Source of the DNA: Collybiopsis luxurians FD-317 M1
Lineage: Eukaryota; Basidiomycota; Agaricomycetes; Agaricales; Omphalotaceae
DNA: 64,000 nt
Direction of reading: 5' to 3'
Assembly (NCBI GenBank): GCA_000827265.1
Contig: KN834751.1
Span: 1,607,123-1,671,122 of the forward strand
Each line of letters opens with the position of its first letter. The stretch's first letter is position 1. The notes under the pieces are model-generated. The model had not been told where the DNA came from. It searched no databases and saw nothing but the letters and a program-made list of their open reading frames with translations. This document shows positions 32,535-43,805 of the stretch, in pieces. Made by a program: the position numbers and the translations under genes.

Positions 32535-33917
32535 ATGAGTTCTCAGGCTATATGCGATCTAGAGTACTACTGGGCAGAAAATAGGGAGGGGTATGGGCCT
32601 TGCGAAGTGGCTGCAGTGACTAGTATGGCCTGTATGCCAATTGGTAACTGCCAAAATTTCAAGTTTAATCCCAACCGAATTGAACCTGATTACAACGATA
32701 GAATTTTGGGTCGTCCCTCCACTAATTCCCGGAAATCACTATGATAGTCCGACTTTCAGGAATGGCACAGTCAATCCATGCACCTGGTACGTGATTGAAG
32801 CTTAAGCAACTACCTATTTCTTACATTCAGATTACACGGTACAACGTTACAGTTCTTGGGCAACATACAATCTCATGAGCATGTGCACGATATGTCAGGA
32901 CTTTCCTAAATCTGTGCTTTCGTTAGTAATTCTTAATACTCCGTTGAAACGCCGGTCTTTAAATTTTATTTGACCAGATGGGCAGCATACAGTGCGGAAT
33001 GTGGAAATTTCACCCTCAATACGTACGTTCTCTGTTGCATCTTGAGTCTCAGTTAGAACGTGTTGCAATTAGATATTTCCCTTCGTCCAACGTTACCTTG
33101 CCTAACTATGCAAAAATGAATCGTGAGTGAGATTTTAACAAAATCTGGCTAAACTTTGAACTTACTGTAGTCTGTGTACCCTTCAGCGGCTAACTGGACA
33201 AACGGAGTTTTCAATGTTACAGAAGCTAAGCAGCTGGTCAATGGGATTCTTCCCAATAACAACGTAACTCTTACCAATAATTCGACTCCGCATCACTCCA
33301 TATCTCACGCACTCATTATTGGAGCATCAATCGGGGGAGCAGCACTTCTGCTCACCGTTATTGGTATTGCTGTTTGGGTATGGCGGTTCCGCGCCAGAAG
33401 AAATGCCTTGGCGACTGGAGTTATTCATAGCCCTCCCAGATCTCGCCGTTCCGCAACTGCGTCGATGCTCAGTCCATATCCGATGCCAGATCAAAACGGC
33501 GGATTCAAGGACCGAGCTAATCTACCCGAAAGTGGTCACCTAGTTTCATTTTTGGACGATCATTATCGCCGCCTTGAATCTGAAGGGTATCATTTAGAGG
33601 AACTGGCAGAGCCTCTGTTGAAGCAACCGACTCCCAGCAGTTCTCATCCAAACCCTTTATTACCTACACCATTCATCCTTAGCTACGACAATGTTTGGGT
33701 GTCGGGCGATTTCGAGGGAATGCCACCAGGTCGGAGAAAAGTCCCTCTTATGACCGGCCCTCCCGATCAGCTGGAACCTCAATCGCCACCGGCAGAGCTC
33801 ATGGTGGACGCATATGCAACAGGGCAGAACCTAGAGGGAGGGACAACGGGAATGTCAACAGATCTTCCATCGAGCAGGCCACCTTCATATTCCAGTCTTC
33901 ATCTGCCATTGTACTAA
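32535..33917 (+). CDS. Cys-rich single-pass membrane (surface) protein
   Basis: Six exons, 32535-32643, 32702-32786, 32853-32921, 32978-33022, 33073-33122 and 33187-33917, give 362 aa with all phases matching. The N-terminal half is an ectodomain with the pattern common to a large Agaricomycete family: 'YYWAENREGYGPCEVAAV', 'WVVPPLIPG', 'NPCTCSWATYNLMSMCTICQ', 'SWAAYSAECGNF', 'YFPSSNVTLPNYA' and 'NWTNGVFNVTEA'. Several N-glycosylation sites (NVT, NGT, NNS) are present. One transmembrane helix (LIIGASIGGAALLLTVIGIAVWVWRF) is followed by a basic stop-transfer (RARR) and a Pro/Ser-rich cytosolic tail of about 170 residues. The start shown lacks a signal peptide; an upstream exon near 32423 may supply it. 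Function unknown. Confidence 0.75.
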
Positions 33918-34759
33918 TCACACCGTGTTGAATCCTTACTCATTTAACAAATAGTTTCTACAATGGCGTCTTGTGTGAAATGTGCAGCATGCGAATATAT
34001 GCATCTCTGTCGCATGACCGTATTGCGACGTTTTCTTCTCTTTTTTCATGTTTTTACATGGATCATACCCGCACGCAAAACAAAAAAACAATGGTAACGG
34101 CACGTTTAATTCACCTTCGACGATGTTAAAATCCCTTCCACCTATATAGTATCTCCCTAGGCCTGTCCTCAGGTGCCGGCACCGGCGGATCCAAACCTCT
34201 GGAGCTCTATAGATAGTGCTCAGTATCTACAATGATTCCTTGCTTCCGCATACGTCGAAGCATATGTTCACGAGGACAGTAATTCAAGACAGAAGAGAAC
34301 GCTAAAGAGGAGGAAGGCTACATTCGAAGATGTCGGGAGGTATGCCAGTGGGGAGGTCAGATTGAAGAGCAGATCTGAACAAAAAGTAGAGGAAGGATGA
34401 GGAAGGGCCGTGTTAGGGATGAGCCAAAGTTGGGTTGTTTCGGTCACAATACATTTACTATATGCCGCAATACTCTATGGATTATAGATTATTCTACTTG
34501 GATACTCAGTACTATGTATGCAAAGGTAAGACAACAATGGATTTTAGAGAGCCCACTCAGGAAATGACCTTCTTGAAAGGCTGCAGATAATAAAGGGGAT
34601 ACAAGACGACACCTTCGCTCAGGTAAAATAAATTAATCCACGGCCTGATCTTGTTTAACAATTGCTGGAGGGGATGTGAATCCAGTGCGAGCATAGGAAC
34701 TCGGCTTTGAGCAAAACTCAATGGCATTTGTGAGGGGTAGGCAGAACCAAGGAGTAAAA
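33918..34759. other. intergenic between convergent genes
   Basis: This contains the 3' flanks of the surface protein and the G-alpha gene. If the G-alpha last exon is read in the alternative frame, coding continues to 34633. No other feature was recognised. Confidence 0.4.
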
Positions 34760-36474
34760 TCAGACCGGGGCCGCCGTTTCGAAATTGTTCCGAAGGATAA
34801 TGCTATAAGATGGGTTTGCAAAGGGGAAAGAATGAGGTTCAGTGTGCGGTTGGGAAGAAGTGAAAACGCCGTGATAAATTTGCAGTGAGAAAGCAAACCA
34901 TACACCAAAAGGGAAATATACCCACTCTGGTCAAGAAAAAATGTCAATCGTCGGAGCTTACAAAGAATAACCAGGCTTTACCTTCAACTGTAGCCATCAC
35001 ATTCCGTAGCAGTGCGGTATCCGTTGCTGTCACAGTACTTTGTTCCATTGGATTAAACCATTATTCAGGCCGAATGAGAGCACGCACTGAATATAGATCT
35101 CTCGCTCTTTCTTGTTAGCTTTCTGAGCCAGACGGCCGAACCGTCTCTTGAAATATTCACGCCCTGCATTTGCGTCGCCTGGCTCACCATTGTAATCCTA
35201 CAGGTCATAGGGTAAACAAGGATGCCAAAGCTTCGACGACCGCCAATTAACGCACCGGGAAGAAATCCTTGATATCTGAATAAGGAATCTTCTTTTCGAA
35301 TAAATCATTCTTATTGAGCAACAGAATCTTTATTACTGTTAACCGGCGGACACGAGGAATGCCGATGAAACTCACAATTGAAGTCTGGTTGAACCACGAG
35401 GAGTGACATATAGCATCCCAAATGGTCATTGCATCTTGCATTTGGTTCTAGAAAGAAGGTTGAGAGAGTGGGAATGGGTGGAAGATGAGTGTGAATATGC
35501 TTACTGCATCATGGTCTTCCACTAAACACTGGTCGTACCCACTCAAACTCACCAAAAACAATATGCCAGTTGCATCCTGGAAGCAATGTATCCATTTTCT
35601 CCGCTCACTCTTTGGACCCCCAACATCGACCACAAGCATCTCGTGATTCTTGAGCGAGAATGCAGTCTCTGAAATTCCGATTGTCCTAGCCCGGGCATGC
35701 AGGATGTCTTGTTCTGTAGGTATATAGCCTGGTTCAAACAGCCGGTCGAGGTTTGAAAAGTAATAGATCAAACTGAAAACAAGGAATTCCATCAGGACCT
35801 GAATAGATCTTCAGCAGTGCGAACTCACTTTTCTGGCAATGCATTTTCATTCCTTCGTCTATATGCTTGCTGTACATTCGGATCTGCCCAGAGACTTGCT
35901 AGCAGAGTATGATATGATCGGGGGAAGGGTTCGCCATCTCGTAAATCCGGAGAGAATTCGATGAGATTGACGTAGGGCAGGTTTTCTCTGGACACTTCGA
36001 GCTCCATTTCTTCCATTGCTTCCAGCACATATTTCAATCCTTCCCGAGTCAAGTTCAAAAAGATAAGTTGTCGGAAGAACTCTATCTCTTGAGACGAGAA
36101 GGGCTGTCGATGTATAAGACGCAATTGCTACGTAGAAACCATGAAAACTCGGTGATGTGCGCTCAGACTTGAGCAAGAGCTTCCTTCAGTACACACCTTG
36201 AGGACTGTCGACTTTCCGGAATCACTAGAGCCTAACACCAAAACCTGTAATGACTTGTTTGAGCAGGTAACAGCGACCACCACTTGGAATGCAGTGACCT
36301 TGATTTGTTGAGCCAACTTTGTTGTGGGCTAGAAAGTGGTCGTCTCGTCAGATGGTAGTCGAAATTGTGAATGAAGAGCCTAACCACTCGCGGTCCCCTC
36401 TCGGCTTGAGGATGAACTGCACTTCCGTGAGCGGTAACTTCTGCGCCACCTTCAGAAGATAGACAAGAGCCCAT
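34760..36474 (-). CDS. divergent heterotrimeric G-protein alpha subunit
   Basis: Exons 36474-36385, 36328-36299, 36244-36197, 36127-35829, 35772-35505, 35447-35376, 35327-35256, 35197-35088, 35037-34982 and a last exon from 34802. The N-terminus MGSCLSS fits myristoylation at Gly2 and palmitoylation at Cys4. GTPase motifs are in order: P-loop GSSDSGKST (45-53), switch I RARTIGI (183-189), switch II DVGGPKSERRKW (from 205), LLLNKNDLF and a TVTATDT box. The switch II Gln that positions the hydrolytic water is Pro209. The last exon does not join cleanly: spliced with the best signals it reads EALSFGTISK and stops at 34633. The canonical tail IILRNNFETAAPV (stop 34760) needs a shifted donor or one-base correction. 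Such divergent G-alpha paralogues are known to be expanded in Agaricomycetes. It may be a signalling-altered or decaying copy. Confidence 0.82.
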
Positions 36475-37797
36475 AGCTAGTTACCGACGGTAGATGGAAG
36501 AAAAAAGACAGGAAGAGTATCGCAGACAAGGAGGAATAAGAAAGAGAATTACGCCTGCAAGAGCGCTTGATGAAATGATTGATATGTGACTGGAGCTCTG
36601 ATGACAATGGCCAATCCCAAATTGAGGTCGTTTTTCAAGGAAAATAACTGCAATGAACAAGACTGAATAGCGAGCAAAATAGCAAAGAACATGATAGCCG
36701 GTGGTAATGAGGGACCTTTGGCAAAAAAAGGAGAAAAGACCGTTTGGCGTATTCAATAGTATTTCGGCCCGTCAAGTTTTTTTCCCACGATCACTGCTAA
36801 ACTAAATTGTTTTTTAAACTCTGTTTATTATACAGTATCGCGTATTTAGAGAAGACAATGTACCAGGGTGCGCGTTACGGATAACTCCGTTCTGACTCCT
36901 GAGGTGAGAGGTAATTATCTGTGTTCAGTGTAGGTAGTTGTAGATACTGGCCAGAGCATTCTGCCTGGGATGGGAACGTAAGTAGGCTGAAGTCTAAACT
37001 AAATTCTTCCGCATCTTTTCATGCACATTGAAAATGAAAGCTTTGTGAAAACTTAGTAATCTCCTCCTTTTGCTTCCGCTCGGGACGTGGGTGGTCGGGT
37101 GTAAGTTTACTTAACTTTCGAGCAACTTACGGATAAGTAGTGTGGTAATTATTGCACTTATGTATTTGTGAGGGTTGTAAGCCTATCGGTGGTACATTTG
37201 TGAGTTTACTCCTAGCCTGCATCTGACAAAGTTATGAACGAAAAGACTTGCACTGGTCGTGGTGGTCAAAACCATGTTATTTCTCATTGTCATGTAGGTT
37301 CACAAGTACTACCACACATCTCAGATCATGGCGGACCATAATAAGTACTCAAAATCTTCGAATACTGGACACGCTCACTTACCGGTCATGTAGGAAGATG
37401 GACAAGAAGCCGCGTTTCTAATCTTGACGCAAAAATGGACCATTGACAAGTGCGCTCGGGGTTGAAAGTCGAGACCGAAGGCTTCCGAACATCAGAAGTT
37501 CTCAGATAGTTCTCCGTAATCTGTACGAGTAGCTTGTAGACTACATGCAGTTCTTACAAAGTCACTCCCAAGCATGCGCGAGAGTCATATTTACTTGGAA
37601 TTCCGAGCTCGAACAAGATGCATTTTTCTGGTACTGAATACAGGTACAGTTCTTATCCAAAATAAGTAGAACAATTAACCTTAGAAGCTGGCGTAATAGT
37701 TTTGAAGCAATCTATGAGTCCTATTCCTATTTCGAATGATTAGTATAGAAAGAGAGTGGCTAAAATGTAAATTGATCTCTAAGTTGAAGATAAGAGA
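36475..37797. other. intergenic, no gene recognised
   Basis: The first 300 bases are the likely promoter of the minus-strand G-alpha gene. The remainder holds no supportable frame. Confidence 0.4.
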
Positions 37798-37889
37798 CGT
37801 CTGGTAGTATATCGGTTAGTACACGCGCTGTTATCGAGTAGGCGAAGGTATAACCGCGCGAAGGCTAGGTTCGACTCCCAGCCAGGGAG
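37798..37889 (+). pseudogene. tRNA-Asp pseudogene
   Basis: Strongly similar to the intact tRNA-Asp at 15620. CTGGTAGTATATCGGTTAGT, the ACACGCGC anticodon 5' stem, the GCGCGAAGGCTAGGTTCGACTC T arm and CCAGCCAGGGAG are retained. The first acceptor positions no longer pair (CGTCTGG against CCAGGGA), and the anticodon GTC has become GTT with a base lost before it. A T run follows. Probably non-functional. Confidence 0.75.
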
Positions 37890-39131
37890 CTTTGAGATTT
37901 ACAATCGTTTTTTTTTTCTTTTTCACTTGATCTAAATCGACTTCTCCGCTTCGCTTCGTATCAGAACTCTGACTCGAGCTAAAGACATCTATATTCCTTT
38001 CGTTTTGCACCGGGCTGCAGCGAAATCAAGCCTTTGCTGCGACGCGTCATTGGATCTGAATTCATTTCGAGCTCGAGTTCCGTTCCGTTCAAGTACACAA
38101 ATCGAGTCATGATTTCTTTTCCATCTCATTTCCAACCTTGACTCCGTCTTCCATCTCGATGATCGATAGCGTGCCTGTGGATCCCTCCGAGTTGGCCTTT
38201 ACGTGGAGAAAATTTTTTTTAGCTCGTTTGCCTTCCTTCCATTGGCCAGCGCTCCGAGGTTTTGGCTTGGGACCCACAATTTCCACAAGGTCCCATATTC
38301 ACTATCATTAATAAACTGCGTTTTCAAGGCTTCTAGTGGGTTCTTTTACACAATCCATCACCATCCACACAGCAGCAACACCGGTTCATAAGAGTCTGGA
38401 GGGGGCCGCCGACAGAAGTTACCTCGTGGGGCACGATTGAAGAACGGAAGATCAGTATTTTTGCCTAAAGAGGTTTGGTCTTCGTTGCCAGAGGACTGGA
38501 AGAACATCCAGGGCGAATTGTTCTGGGGTTCGCCGCGGCGGCAAGGGAGGTAGGCGCTAGGTAAGCGCCATACGACCCTGGATACGGGGAACTCAATGCT
38601 CTATTTTGGGCTGAATTGAGACGAAGGGCCGCACGTATGACAGGGGAGTCCCTGGCCGGCGGGGGTTAAAGGGTATATTATGTACTCTACAAATTCGGGG
38701 GACAGCGACGTGGAGGATATCTTGCTTGCTGACCATCATCTGCTTTTCATTCTGAGGCGGCGGCGGTTAGGTGAGTTTTCGCGGGACCGGACCAGTACCC
38801 AGGTTCTAGTGGACATTCTACGCGTTCTGAAGCCAATCTGTGAGAAGCTAAAGTTTCCTTCGCTTGTAATGACGTAGAAGACTAAGAGATTGATTATTAG
38901 GTCTTTTTTTCTTTGAAAGTCGATCTCAGTTTGTGGTCAACGCTACGCTCAGTCTCGAGGTGAAGCGAGTGTTCCACGAAATTGTTACGCTGAACGAAAT
39001 TACACGAATACGAAGATTATACGAATTCCTTCCCGCGAAGCTCATCCCATTCTTTCTCCAAATTCTTACGACCCCATTCTCTTCATTCATTGACACGCGA
39101 AAGTACGCGACTTAGACGACGGTGCCCGAAA
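37890..39131. other. intergenic upstream of the DUF6699 gene
   Basis: Short frames such as 38680-38877 are open but have no recognisable family. GC-rich patches around 38400-38660 may be a decayed coding fragment. No supportable feature. Confidence 0.4.
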
Positions 39132-41514
39132 ATGTATCTTTTCAATGGATTTCAGTGGCCATGGACATTTTCGTCACGCAACGGGAGCACCTCCACCGGG
39201 TCGTATTCTCAGCCAAATTCTATGTCTTCTGCTCATTCTCATAGGGCTTACATGGTCCCCCCGAGTCACCCTCATTACCATCCACACCCACATCCGCATT
39301 ATCACCATGCTCCTCCGCCTCAAGCTCACGCAAGGGGGCGTACGGCCTCTACGCCCGGACATTCAGCGCCCCAGCCACAAAGGGGTGTTGACAGTCGTCC
39401 TGAAATGAGTCAGGTCAATAGTCACTATGTTAGTTTTGCGAATGGTCCGAGTGCCGGTGGAAGCCAGCCGCGTTCGAGGTCTGTTCCTCGGCCGACGATC
39501 GTTCCAACCGACGCCCATGTACAAGCATACGCCAGGTACCAAGCCGAGGCTCAAATGCAGAGTAAGCCTTTCTCTGTTCCATTCGATTGCCGAAGCTTTC
39601 GTTTTTAGTTATTTTCGTTGTCGTATATTCAGACTGACGTTGGCTATTTAAGGCTCTCGTACTCGTGTGCCATCGCGGCCGAATCCACAACACCCACAGG
39701 GGACCTCGACACACAAATCACAGGGTTTACGACCGGTTGATCCTCAAAACCAGACTCGTGAATCCAGCGCACCTCAGTCCCACTCCCGTCCGAAACCTCT
39801 AACTCCGCATCAGCTCCAGGGGTCCCGGACGCATCAATCCCAAGGATCCAGAATCTTCGCATCCCGCAGACCCGAACAGCAGGCCGATGAATTTGGACGC
39901 CAGGGGAGACCAGAGCATGGAGTCGGAGGAGGGGCGCATCCAAGAAACGATTCAGTTCCTAGTCTGATAAATCTGAACGCCTCTCTTCCGAGCCTCGTCG
40001 AGCCTTCGAATCCTGCACCTGCACCTACTCCCGCTCCCACGGGCGTATTCGGTAGCGGTCTTGGTAGACTCGCACGTCCGTTGCGGTATGGTCTCACACG
40101 AACCGATTCTGGATCTCGAAAGGTCCATGGTCGTTCGCAATCCGTCGATGCGGCTAATAGACACGCGCACTCTGGAGAATCCGCCGGCCCAAGCTATATT
40201 CCTCTTCCGGCCCCAGCTGGGCCAGCTCCGCAGATACCTCATCATAGTATTTCTTCCGCTGCAGCTCCGCAGATACATCCTCGAGGTCGAACGGGACGAG
40301 TTGGTCTTGGTCTTAGTCACGGTCTCATACACCTTGTTCATAGGCATCGGAACGCTAGTGTTGGCCCTACTGTGCCTGCTGCTCGTCCTACTACGGCTCC
40401 CACCACTCCTGCCCCTCCAATCCCTTATCAAAATGCTCCGAGTCAGTCAATATCCCATCTCCATCGTCCTCGTCCTCATCCGCATCACACCCTTCCTGTA
40501 CCAGCGACCTCCAAACGTCAAGAGTCGTTCGTTCCACCCCCGCCTTCTCAGGTCGAAGTGCCGACAGCACCGTCGCTCCCATCCCAAGCTTCTCTCGCTC
40601 GTCCGCGACAGCTCCGAAAAACCGTATCGTTCGTGAACCCGCACAAGAAAATCACGCTAAACATAAACCCTCTCTTCGCGGCTTCCCCCTCCCCTCCCCC
40701 ATCCTCAGCGTCATCTAGTACAGCACCCCCTGCCCGAGCTCCAATCTATTACGACGTAACCCTTCCCCCTTCCCGCATCTCCGTCCGCTGTCGTTCGAAC
40801 GTACCCGAAGACGCACACGACTCCTCCGCTAACGACGAGTCAGGTCCGAGTCCACGGAGAAATCGACATCGAAGTACCCACACCGAAGCCGTCCCAGACC
40901 ACCTCCTATCCCAACCCGCCACCGAACCACCCACCAAAGGCAAGCTCATGCTCAAATGCGATCGTTTACCATGGGTCGTGATCGTCCCTGGTGGATGTTC
41001 GTCTGTGAGTGCGAATGCGAGTGCGAGTGCGGGCGATGCTACAGTGACGAATAATGATATTCTCTTTGCGGTGTATCATACGCTGAATACATTGATCACT
41101 CCAGGAGAATGGGGGTCTATCCCTGCTTCGAGTTCGAGTTCGGGTTCGGGTTCACTTCCGTTGGGGTCGGCAATCGGTCCTCCTCCGGCTCACCTTAAAC
41201 TCTCTCAGAAGCGCGTCTCGAAGGCGTACCATGAGCGTTTGGATAGGATGGAGAAGAAGGCGGCGCTTGCGAGGGCTCAGGCGAGTTTGCGTGCTGGGAG
41301 GAGGGTTGGGTATGACGGAGACGGGGAAGAAGGGGATGATGATTCGAAGGGTGGCGATACGGACCGCGAGAATGAAAGGTCATCGAGTGAGGGGGTGCGG
41401 AGGGTGGATTGGTTGATGGGGAGGACGAGGTTGGTTGGGATCGTTATGGAGAAGGACGTTGACGTTGAGGGAGGGATTGAGGGCGTCGGGAAGTTGATTT
41501 TCGAGAAGCCGTGA
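39132..41514 (+). CDS. DUF6699-domain protein with long disordered N-terminus
   Basis: Two exons, 39132-39561 and 39653-41514, encode 763 aa. About 400 residues of low-complexity sequence rich in Ser, Pro, His, Gln and Arg (including a His/Pro-rich stretch near residue 45) come first. After RKTVSFVNPHKKITLNINPLF comes the conserved C-terminal region: YYDVTLPPSRI, KLMLKCDRLPWVVIVP, 'TVTNNDILFAVYHTLNTLIT..EW', 'QKRVSKAYHERL' and the terminal block GVRRVDWLMGRTRLVGIV. These match DUF6699, an uncharacterised domain frequent in basidiomycetes. Between them lie an Ala/Ser repeat and a Gly-Asp/Glu-rich acidic linker. No signal peptide or membrane helix is seen. The start ATG at 39132 (MYLFNGFQWPW) matches the usual short aromatic N-terminus of these proteins. 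Function unknown. Confidence 0.85.
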
Positions 41515-43760
41515 GCTGAGTTGCTGGTTGTCGTCGTCGCCGTGCTGCGTTGTGTTTTTGTCTTGTCTTGCCTTTGCTTGATGCTCTGACTTTTTTCTGT
41601 TTTCGCGTCTGGTTTGCTTCTGCTTTTACTGCTGTCGATTCAGTTCTGTTTTTCTTGGTGACTTTTTGGTCCACTCGCACCTAGCTTCGGTTTTTGGTGC
41701 TGCCCTCTCTCACTCCCTCATCCTGGTAGATTCATAAGCGCTTTTTAGCCGCTTCGTTGTTCTTTGTGTCGCCTTGGTCGACGACTTTTTGTCTTCTTGC
41801 TCCTGTTCCCTTTTGATCTCCGGCTATCAACGTGCAGTTTTGTTCTATCCTGTTCTGTTTTGCTTTTTTCTTGGGTCTTTGGCGTCCTGATACACGGCTC
41901 TACTTTCTTCTCTTCTTGCGGGGCTTTCGACGTCTTTCTCTATCTCTATGTATGCTATATGCCACTTGGGACTGCTATGTTCTTGACGACGCGCTCTCAT
42001 GACACCATTATGATTTACTTATAGCTAACATAATCCTTCGCTTTGTTGCCTGTTGCTTTTTGTCGTCGATGCTTTGCTTTGCTTGCTTGTTTTGCTACTC
42101 GTGCGGATACAGAGACAGACAAAGCCATTCATTACCTCGTCTTCAATCCTCTCAAGTCCTCTCATTCCATCTTCGCACACCCTCCACCTCCTCCTATCCA
42201 TATTCATTCGATTTCCCCGAATCTCCCCCCTCCTTCCTCAATCTTGCATCCTTTTACACACACATACCAATCCCTCGCATTTCCTCTCGCATACCCATCT
42301 CTTGCATTTCTTGGACCTGTCTGCTGCATACGATCTACATACATATACATACGTCTCGCATATTGTACATACTCACCCACACGTACATGTACATCCATGT
42401 ACGGTAAATACGAATCATGTCTTGCATGTCTTGTCTTGGACCTGAGAATACTTACTAGGTAGCAGCTGCGCTCGCGCTAGCTTACCGTTCCTTTTGTTTC
42501 GTTGAGTGGATGTTGATTGATCATGGCGCTCGGCGTGTAGCCACGGCGTTGAGCTGAACATTAGGCCGTCAGCTGGAGCAGAAAGCGTTCAACTCGTATA
42601 CACCCAGGTTCAGAAGCGCCTCACTGCTGCTTCAAGTTACATTTATTGCCCGGCTGGGCTCAAACACCTTTCGCCACATTACTCTGTCTCTGCACGATTT
42701 CGTCGAGAAATGGCTACTCCTACCTGTATCCCTGATGTTACGGATGAGAAACCTGAATGATCTTCATGGTTGATGTATCGCTCCTCGATTCTTCTTCCGT
42801 TTACGAGCGACAGTTTTGGAAAATCCACTCTATCAACATTAAAACGAGGCCATGAATCTTGACGACACCCTTAAATTGCTCTTCGATTATGGCTTCAGGG
42901 TGCTCTAGGTACTCAACCTTTCGAACTGAAGAACGGAGCCGGCGATGAAGGATGTGATCCATCAGATCAAGTACAGTGGGCGTTCATCAAGTTCGTGTCT
43001 TCAAAGGTGGTGTGCTCCTCCTTTATTTCAAGCAATCCCCATCCGCATTGAATCTTTGGTTGAGTATGACCATGTGCGCCAAGTTTCGTGCTGCCCAGCC
43101 CGCCTCATAGCACATCAAGGCCGTCCGGGGTGCTGTCTTTGCTGATCATTACCTTTCGAACGTCCGTTATTTAATTCTACCTCGGTCCACAGCCCGCCTC
43201 TACTTTACCTTCTCCCTTCGTCGGTCGTAGAGACAAAGTAGGAATGAGTAAAGCAACTAAGTTGCTCAAAGCCCTCAACCGCAGTGCGCAAGACATAAGT
43301 TCTCTTACAATCTGCTCAACTTTTCCTGTTGACAATTGACGTTATATGTCGGAGATTTGTTTTGGTACTTATAAGAGGGTGCGCATTATGAGAAAAAAAA
43401 ATTGAAAGAAGCTTTATTTCTGTCTTCCAGAACATAGACGAAGCTCATGGGACCTGGCAACACCGATTATTATGAAGGGAGGAGGCCTCCGACGATATCT
43501 GTGGGTGCTCGTCGCTGTGGGAGAAAAATCGGGTAGCGACCCGGAATGCCGTCATAACGGCTGGTAAGGCCTTATAATAATCATAATGCCGGAATGCGAC
43601 TGCTCCTAGGATCCATTGGATGGGCACTTTATATTATGGGCCATTATGCCCTTATAAGCGCTCATTATGTCAAAAAAAGCTCAGACATAGTCTAAGCGGA
43701 TAGCCCGGTAGGCGCCTACTTGACGGATGGTAATCACTGTCACTATTCAATCAAAATGCT
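41515..43760. other. pyrimidine-rich 3' flank and intergenic region
   Basis: From about 41520 to 42440 the plus strand is markedly T/C-rich, with CT-, TTTC- and ACATAC-type simple runs, so open frames there reflect composition and not genes. From 42480 to 43760 no gene was recognised. Around 43540-43680 several imperfect inverted blocks (CATAATGCC, GGCCATTATG, CCTTATAA/TTATAAG) may be a decayed small element. Confidence 0.45.
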
Positions 43761-43805
43761 TGTGACATTGTGACACCCATCTTTTGAATCTCTACTACCA
43801 CCATC
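43761..43805 (+). promoter_or_regulatory. conserved leader with TGTGACA direct repeat, NACHT-WD40 gene 2
   Basis: TGTGACATTGTGACAC starts exactly 45 nt before the start codon. It contains two TGTGACA units offset by 8 bases, followed by a TTGAATCTC block and ACCACCATC before ATG. The same elements at the same distance precede paralogue 3. It could be a transcription-factor site or simply conserved 5' UTR. Confidence 0.5.

Noticed and set aside
38680..38877. Open frame of 65 codons upstream of the DUF6699 gene
   Set aside because: No family resemblance, no splice partner and an unremarkable length.
41760..42460. Several overlapping open frames downstream of the DUF6699 gene
   Set aside because: The stretch is pyrimidine-rich and low in stops in all forward frames. 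The peptides are low-complexity Ser/Leu/Phe/His with no family resemblance.
42480..43760. A possible effector gene next to NACHT-WD40 gene 2, as in known fungal NLR-effector pairs
   Set aside because: Both strands were read; no HeLo, lipase, HET or other effector-like frame is present here or in 52642-53192.
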